Shown: positions 33,033-37,047 of the stretch, one piece after another
Layout: each line of letters opens with the position of its first letter
Position numbering within the stretch: position 1 is the stretch's first letter
Assembly (NCBI GenBank): GCA_030611085.1
Contig: JAUWQI010000014.1
Coordinates: forward strand, 1-37,047
DNA: 37,047 bases
Direction: 5' to 3'
Source of the DNA: Dehalococcoidia bacterium
GTDB lineage: Bacteria; Chloroflexota; Dehalococcoidia; GIF9; AB-539-J10
Position numbers and translations under genes: made by a program
The notes under the pieces: model-generated
Databases searched by the model: none
Seen by the model: the letters and a program-made list of their open reading frames with translations, nothing else
Told to the model about the DNA's origin: nothing

Positions 33033-33662
33033 ATGGCACGATATACAGGACCTGTTTGCCGCCGATGTCGCCACCTTGGGGAGAAGCTCATGCTTAAAGG
33101 GGAGAAATGTACCACTCCTAAATGTCCTCTTGAGAAAAGGAATGCTCCCCCCGGAGGACGTTCTATGAGGCGACGCAGGCGGGTTTCTGACCGTGGGCTC
33201 CAGTTACGAGAAAAGCAAAAAATTCGCTTTAGTTATGGTGTTCTAGAGCGGCAATTTCGCAGGTTTTTTGCCAAGGCAGGAAAAGCTCCCGGTATTACTG
33301 GAGAGAGCCTGCTTATATTACTGGAACGACGGTTGGATAATGTGGTTTATCGCTTGGGCTTTGCCGACTCGCGTCCCCAAGCAAGGCAAATAGTTCGGCA
33401 TGGTCATATCATTGTTAACGGGCGCAAAACAGATATACCTTCCTATCTGGTAAAATTAGGAGAGGTTATTTCATGGAAAAAAGCCAGTATTGAGACTGAA
33501 TATTACAAAACCGTGGTTGAGAAAATTAAAGGGAAAGTTATCCCTGGCTGGTTAAGCCTGGATGAAGAAAAAATGCTAGGTAGTGTTTTAGCTCTGCCTG
33601 GTAAGGATGATATTGACACTAAGTTTGATAGCAAAGCCGTTGTAGAATATTACTCGAGGTGA
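33033..33662 (+). CDS. rpsD: 30S ribosomal protein uS4, zinc type
   Basis: A 209-residue protein that begins [20 protein letters not shown]. Four Cys (CRRC, then C and C in KCTTPKCPL) form the zinc knuckle of the C+ form. The S4 RNA-binding domain has [20 protein letters not shown] and [21 protein letters not shown] chose ATG at 33033 over the longer frame from 33000, which overlaps rpsK. GAAGAAGAAGGG lies upstream. Confidence 0.98.
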   Translation: MARYTGPVCRRCRHLGEKLMLKGEKCTTPKCPLEKRNAPPGGRSMRRRRRVSDRGLQLREKQKIRFSYGVLERQFRRFFAKAGKAPGITGESLLILLERRLDNVVYRLGFADSRPQARQIVRHGHIIVNGRKTDIPSYLVKLGEVISWKKASIETEYYKTVVEKIKGKVIPGWLSLDEEKMLGSVLALPGKDDIDTKFDSKAVVEYYSR

Positions 33663-33665
33663 TAT

Positions 33666-34604
33666 ATGTCTGAATTGCCTATACCTAGTGTAAAGTGTGT
33701 TGAAGGCGCTGGTAATTATGGTCGTTTTCTTGCTGAACCTCTAGAGCCAGGTTTTGGCGTTACTTTAGGCAATTCCCTGCGGCGTGTAGTTCTTGGTTCT
33801 CTACCTGGGGCTGCGGTGACTTGGGCCGAAATTGAAGGAGTTCAGCATGAATTCTCCACCATTCCTTATGTCAAAGAGGATGTCATGGAATTCTTATTAA
33901 ATGTCAAGGAGCTAAGACTTTGTCCCCTTTCCCATCAACCAGGGAAATTGTTTTTAGAAGCAGAGGGGGAAGGGAAAGTTTGCGCCGGTGATATTAAACC
34001 ATCATCCGATTTTAACATTGCTAATCCTGAACTTTGCTTAGTTACCTTAGACTCTTCTCAAGCCAGGCTTTATGCCGAATTTAATGTGGAACTAGGAAGA
34101 GGTTATGTGCTAGCTAAGTCGGTTGATGGTTTGCCTGTAGGAGCGCTACCAGTAGATGCCACTTTTACCCCGGTGCGAAAAGTCAATTTTTCTGTAGAAC
34201 CTATTAGGCATGGTCAGGAGGGAGGTCCAGAAAGGCTCATCTTGGAGATTTGGACTGATGCCACTATCTCTCCCTGGGAGGCGCTCCGCCAAGGTGCAAG
34301 CATCTTAATTAATCAATTTTCCTCTTTTAGGGATGTCGAAATTCCAGTGGCTGAGGAGGCAGGTTTTGGCAAAGCTTTGTCCATTCCTCCCGAACAATAT
34401 GATACTCCTTTACAGGAACTAAATTTATCAACTCGTGCACATAATAGCTTGAAAAGGGGAGGCATTTCCACTTTGGGGCAACTATTAGAGGGAAGCAGAG
34501 AGGGTTTGCCACCATTACACGGCTTGGGGGCGAAATCTCGAGCCGAAGTGGAAGAGCTATTGGCAAAATTAGGCTTCCCTGTTTCTAACGGGAAGGAGAA
34601 ATGA
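33666..34604 (+). CDS. rpoA: RNA polymerase subunit alpha
   Basis: A 312-residue protein. The N-terminal assembly domain has [40 protein letters not shown] and [13 protein letters not shown]; the C-terminal domain has [40 protein letters not shown], which binds UP elements and activators. Length is normal. It overlaps rplQ by 4 bases. Confidence 0.98.
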   Translation: MSELPIPSVKCVEGAGNYGRFLAEPLEPGFGVTLGNSLRRVVLGSLPGAAVTWAEIEGVQHEFSTIPYVKEDVMEFLLNVKELRLCPLSHQPGKLFLEAEGEGKVCAGDIKPSSDFNIANPELCLVTLDSSQARLYAEFNVELGRGYVLAKSVDGLPVGALPVDATFTPVRKVNFSVEPIRHGQEGGPERLILEIWTDATISPWEALRQGASILINQFSSFRDVEIPVAEEAGFGKALSIPPEQYDTPLQELNLSTRAHNSLKRGGISTLGQLLEGSREGLPPLHGLGAKSRAEVEELLAKLGFPVSNGKEK

Positions 34605-34957
34605 GGCATAAGCTAGCAGGGCGGAAATTGGGTAGACCAGCAAATCACCGCTGGGCGCTATACCGGTGTCAGGTAACTGCACTCTTGGCTTATGAAAAGC
34701 TCACCACCACTGAAGCTAAAGCTAAGGAAGTTCGCAGCTTGGCTGAAAAAGTAATCACTTTGGGGAAAGATGGTAGTCTTGCTTCAAGGCGGCGAGTCTT
34801 GGCTTTTATTACTGATAAAAAGGTAGTGGAAAAGCTGTTTAATGAAATTGCCCCCGATTATGCTGACCGATCTGGTGGTTATACCAGGTTAGTGAGATTG
34901 GGTCCTCGACCTGGCGATAATGCCCCTATAGTTCAGATTGAACTGGTTAAACGGTGA
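34601..34957 (+). CDS. rplQ: 50S ribosomal protein bL17
   Basis: A 118-residue protein near the tunnel exit. [40 protein letters not shown] and the end [20 protein letters not shown] are typical. ATGA overlap with rpoA; truA starts in its stop codon. Confidence 0.98.
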   Translation: MRHKLAGRKLGRPANHRWALYRCQVTALLAYEKLTTTEAKAKEVRSLAEKVITLGKDGSLASRRRVLAFITDKKVVEKLFNEIAPDYADRSGGYTRLVRLGPRPGDNAPIVQIELVKR

Positions 34958-35871
34958 ACTTTACCAAATTTGTTTTGCTTATAGAGTATGATGGCACCCG
35001 GTATCATGGATTTCAATGGCAAGCTAACTTGCCTACTATTCAGAATGAACTGGAGCAAGCTATAAAAAAGTTTTGTGGAGGGAGCAGTCGAGTCATAGTA
35101 GCTAGCAGGACTGATGCTGGTGTCCATGCTAAAGGGCAAGTAGTGAGTTTTTGGGAGAAATCTGTATTGGATACTGCGACGATAGTCAAAGCATTAAATT
35201 ATCATTTGCCCCGGGATATTGTAGTCAAGGCGGCTTATAAGGCTGACGACAATTTTAATGTCCGACGCGACGCTTTGAGTCGGGAATATCGTTATTGTAT
35301 TTTGAATGACGATACCAGGTCGCCATTTGGTCAGAGTTTTTCTTTGTTTATGCCTAGAATGCTGGATATAGAAGCGATGAATGAGGCCTGCCAACTTATC
35401 CGAGGTGAGCATGATTTTAAATCCTTCGCTAGTTCCTTGTTATTGCGAGTAAAGCAAAGCAATCTCAAAAAAGGTACGCGGCGTAATGTTTATGAGGCGT
35501 CTGTCCTTGCGGTCAGCCAAAGCCCTGAACCCTGCGCTTCCTGTCATTCTGAGGGAGCAAAGCGACCGAAGAATCTCGCTCAGGGTGAGATCCGCGAAGG
35601 GGAAGCGCAGCAATCTCACAAAAAGGCGCGGTTTGTCGTCTTCCGTGTGGTAGCCAATTCCTTCTTGCCTCACCAGGTACGCAATATTGTAGGCCTCTTA
35701 ATCAGGTTAGGTCTAGGGAAGATAGACATTGGAGATTTTCGAGATATTATGGAGGCGAAGAGGCTGGGTTTAGCTGGTCCTACAGCCCCTGCTTGTGGCT
35801 TATGCCTCATGAAAGTTAGTTATCCTAAACCATTGGATGTAATCTCCTCTCCCTTGACGGGAGAGGATTAA
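34954..35871 (+). CDS. truA: tRNA pseudouridine(38-40) synthase, with repeat-derived insertions
   Basis: A 305-residue enzyme that modifies U38-U40 of tRNA anticodon stems. The catalytic Asp54 is in [37 protein letters not shown] and [18 protein letters not shown] are also diagnostic. Bacterial TruA is usually 245-270 residues. The excess is in two internal blocks (residues about 162-172 and 188-226) and the C-terminus (297-305), all encoded by copies of intergenic repeats but in frame. It starts at GTG 34954, overlapping rplQ. Confidence 0.95.
   Translation: MNFTKFVLLIEYDGTRYHGFQWQANLPTIQNELEQAIKKFCGGSSRVIVASRTDAGVHAKGQVVSFWEKSVLDTATIVKALNYHLPRDIVVKAAYKADDNFNVRRDALSREYRYCILNDDTRSPFGQSFSLFMPRMLDIEAMNEACQLIRGEHDFKSFASSLLLRVKQSNLKKGTRRNVYEASVLAVSQSPEPCASCHSEGAKRPKNLAQGEIREGEAQQSHKKARFVVFRVVANSFLPHQVRNIVGLLIRLGLGKIDIGDFRDIMEAKRLGLAGPTAPACGLCLMKVSYPKPLDVISSPLTGED
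35436..35470. repeat. Dispersed repeat in truA, first insertion
   Basis: TTATTGCGAGTAAAGCAAAG followed by CAATCTCA matches the TCATTGCGAGCGAAGCGTGGCAATCTC family. It encodes [10 protein letters not shown] in frame, in the loop between [11 protein letters not shown] and [11 protein letters not shown]. Confidence 0.7.
35540..35625. repeat. Dispersed repeat in truA, second insertion
   Basis: TGTCATTCTGAGGGAGCAAA followed by GCGACCGAAGAATCTCGCTC is the repeat seen at 36772 and 36801, and inverted at 7640. It continues into GGGGAAGCGCAGCAATCTCA. It encodes [20 protein letters not shown] and [10 protein letters not shown] in frame. Confidence 0.8.
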
Positions 35872-35880
35872 GGTGAGGGA
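35838..35880. repeat. Dispersed repeat at the truA C-terminus
   Basis: CCTCTCCCTTGACGGGAGAG followed by GATTAAGGTGAGGG corresponds to repeats near 788, 7693 and 8297. It supplies the last codons and stop of truA (SPLTGED) and the space before rplM. Confidence 0.75.
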
Positions 35881-35883
35881 GAC

Positions 35884-36321
35884 ATGAAAACTTATAGTCC
35901 TAAAGCTAAAGATATCAAGCGCGAGTGGTGGGTAGTTGATGTTGCAGATAAAACTTTGGGAAGAGTAGCATCCCAGATAGCTAATTTACTTATGGGCAAA
36001 CATAAGCCAATTTATGCTCCTCACATCGATACCGGAGATTATGTTGTGGTAATTAATGCTGCCAGCGTCAAGGTGACTGGGAAGAAGGCAGAGCAAAAGA
36101 TTTATTATAGGCACTCAGGGTACCCTGGCGGCTTAAAGAGTCCAACTTTCAAAGAAGTATTTGCTAGCCACCCTACTCGTGTGTTGGAATATGCAATTAA
36201 AGGGATGTTACCTAAAAATAGGTTGGGTAGAGCTATGTTTAAGAAACTTAGAGTTTATTCTGGAAGTGAACACCCCCACCAAGCCCAGATTATAAAAAGG
36301 GAAGGCAAGTCTAATGAGTGA
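35884..36321 (+). CDS. rplM: 50S ribosomal protein uL13
   Basis: A 145-residue early-assembly protein. [57 protein letters not shown] and the [20 protein letters not shown] block are characteristic. It overlaps rpsI by 8 bases. Confidence 0.98.
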   Translation: MKTYSPKAKDIKREWWVVDVADKTLGRVASQIANLLMGKHKPIYAPHIDTGDYVVVINAASVKVTGKKAEQKIYYRHSGYPGGLKSPTFKEVFASHPTRVLEYAIKGMLPKNRLGRAMFKKLRVYSGSEHPHQAQIIKREGKSNE

Positions 36322-36742
36322 AGAAAGCAATGTCACTACAAACGAAGAGAAGCAGTCTCAGTATATTTGGGGAACAGGTAAACGCAAGTGTGCTATAGCC
36401 CAGGTTAGGCTTTTCTCTGGAGAGGGGGAGATAATTGTCAATGGCAAGCATTATCAAGAAGTTTTCCCTCGTCTTGAGCATCGCCATATGGTTGAGCATC
36501 CTTTTCTGGCTACCGATACTGTGGGTAAGTTCCATATTGTAGTAAAAGTGAAGGGTGGTGGGATAAGTAGTCAAGCCTGTGCCATTCGTCATGGCATCGC
36601 TCGAGCTCTAGCCAAGGAGAACGAGCTATTCAAACCCATGTTGCGTAAAGAAGGCTTGCTTACTCGAGATGCCAGAATTAAAGAGCGCAAGAAGTATGGG
36701 CTTAAGGGAGCTCGTAAGGCACCACAATACACCAAGCGTTAA
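36314..36742 (+). CDS. rpsI: 30S ribosomal protein uS9
   Basis: A 142-residue protein of the head whose C-terminus reaches the P-site tRNA. An N-terminal segment of about 15 residues precedes the core [40 protein letters not shown] and the end [17 protein letters not shown] are diagnostic. No clear intrinsic terminator follows. Confidence 0.98.
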   Translation: MSEESNVTTNEEKQSQYIWGTGKRKCAIAQVRLFSGEGEIIVNGKHYQEVFPRLEHRHMVEHPFLATDTVGKFHIVVKVKGGGISSQACAIRHGIARALAKENELFKPMLRKEGLLTRDARIKERKKYGLKGARKAPQYTKR

Positions 36743-36769
36743 TTTCAGTTTCCCGCTTTACCATCGCTT

Positions 36770-36909
36770 TGTCATTCTGAGGGAGCCCTTCACTTCCTCT
36801 GTCATTCTGAGCGCAGCGAAGAATCTCTTATGCCCGCTCATTCTTTGTCCTCCTTCGTACTGTCTGAGCCATCCCAGGCTACATCCGGTGTCATTGCGGT
36901 GAGCCGAAG
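36770..36909. repeat. Dispersed repeats after rpsI
   Basis: Two copies of TGTCATTCTGAG (36772 and 36801), the second continuing CGCAGCGAAGAATCTC, and TGTCATTGCGGTGAGCCGAA at 36890, which is cut by the IS end. Confidence 0.8.
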
Positions 36910-37047
36910 TGGCCTGCCCCCCGAAAATAGGACCACCTTGAATGCGAGACTCCTGTAAAATAAGAACAGGAGGAAGCATAAGTGAAAGTAAGAAGGTACT
37001 CGGAGGCACAGATATTCAGGATTCTCAAGGAAGTTGAATCGGGAGTG
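36910..37047 (+). mobile_element. IS3-family element, left end (partial)
   Basis: The end reads TGGCCTGCCCCCCGAAAATA then GGACCACC, with the terminal TG and C-rich start of IS3-family inverted repeats. It is followed after 60 bases by the first transposase ORF. It interrupts a dispersed repeat, and the rest lies beyond the window. Confidence 0.75.
36982..37047 (+). CDS. IS3-family transposase OrfA, N-terminal part
   Basis: The first 22 codons: GTG start with AGGAGG 8 bases upstream, then KVRRYSEAQIFRILKEVESG. The RRYSxxQIxRILKExExG sequence is the N-terminus of the OrfA helix-turn-helix protein in IS3 elements of the IS407/IS51 type. In intact elements OrfB, a DDE transposase, follows by frameshift. 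The product is cut by the window edge. Confidence 0.8.
   Translation, partial: MKVRRYSEAQIFRILKEVESGV

Overview
The window is bacterial and probably comes from a Chloroflexota genome of the Dehalococcoidia kind. This rests on gene order: a str-S10-spc-alpha block with no tuf after fusA and no rpmD between rpsE and rplO, followed by truA-rplM-rpsI, next to a pilin cluster. Taxonomy is an inference; no marker was compared outside the window. There are no rRNA, tRNA or CRISPR sequences that I can see.

Positions 1-5500 are an accessory region of small toxin-antitoxin (TA) type modules separated by dispersed repeats. The modules are RelE with its antitoxin (181-619), a small unknown protein plus a retropepsin-like protease (1379-1989), an AF2212-like antitoxin with MazF (2157-2706), HicBA (2794-3204), an AF2212-like antitoxin with a collapsed vapC (3344-3667), and a DUF2283 protein with a DUF4258-like partner (4489-4997). 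Most minus-strand modules are preceded by the same repeat (R1), which carries a leftward promoter, and followed by a second repeat (R2). A 513-bp remnant of a REP-associated transposon and several double-hairpin palindromes sit inside these spacers.

Positions 5500-13600 hold a minus-strand type IV pilus or type II secretion-like cluster: pilB/gspE ATPase, pilC/gspF platform protein, two prepilin-like proteins and a PilX-like protein. Two more TA-type modules (DUF4258 remnant plus DUF2283, and HicBA-like) lie between pilC and the prepilins. The ATPase carries two Mrr-like nuclease-fold repeats at its N-terminus. Divergent from it is a gene for a large exported beta-propeller protein with a C-terminal membrane anchor (13628-16837).

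Positions 16900-36742 hold the translation super-operon on the plus strand: rpsL, rpsG, fusA, the S10 operon, the spc operon with secY, adk, map and infA, the alpha operon with rpoA, then rplQ, truA, rplM and rpsI. Two genes below the usual length cutoff are present: a 31-residue AURKAIP1/COX24 (bS22-like) protein between rplW and rplB, and rpmJ. A near-consensus promoter lies between infA and rpmJ. The dispersed intergenic repeats have also entered coding sequence: three stretches of truA, probably the C-terminus of rpsE, and the start region of map.

The right edge (36910 onward) is the left end of an IS3-family element inserted in one of the dispersed repeats.
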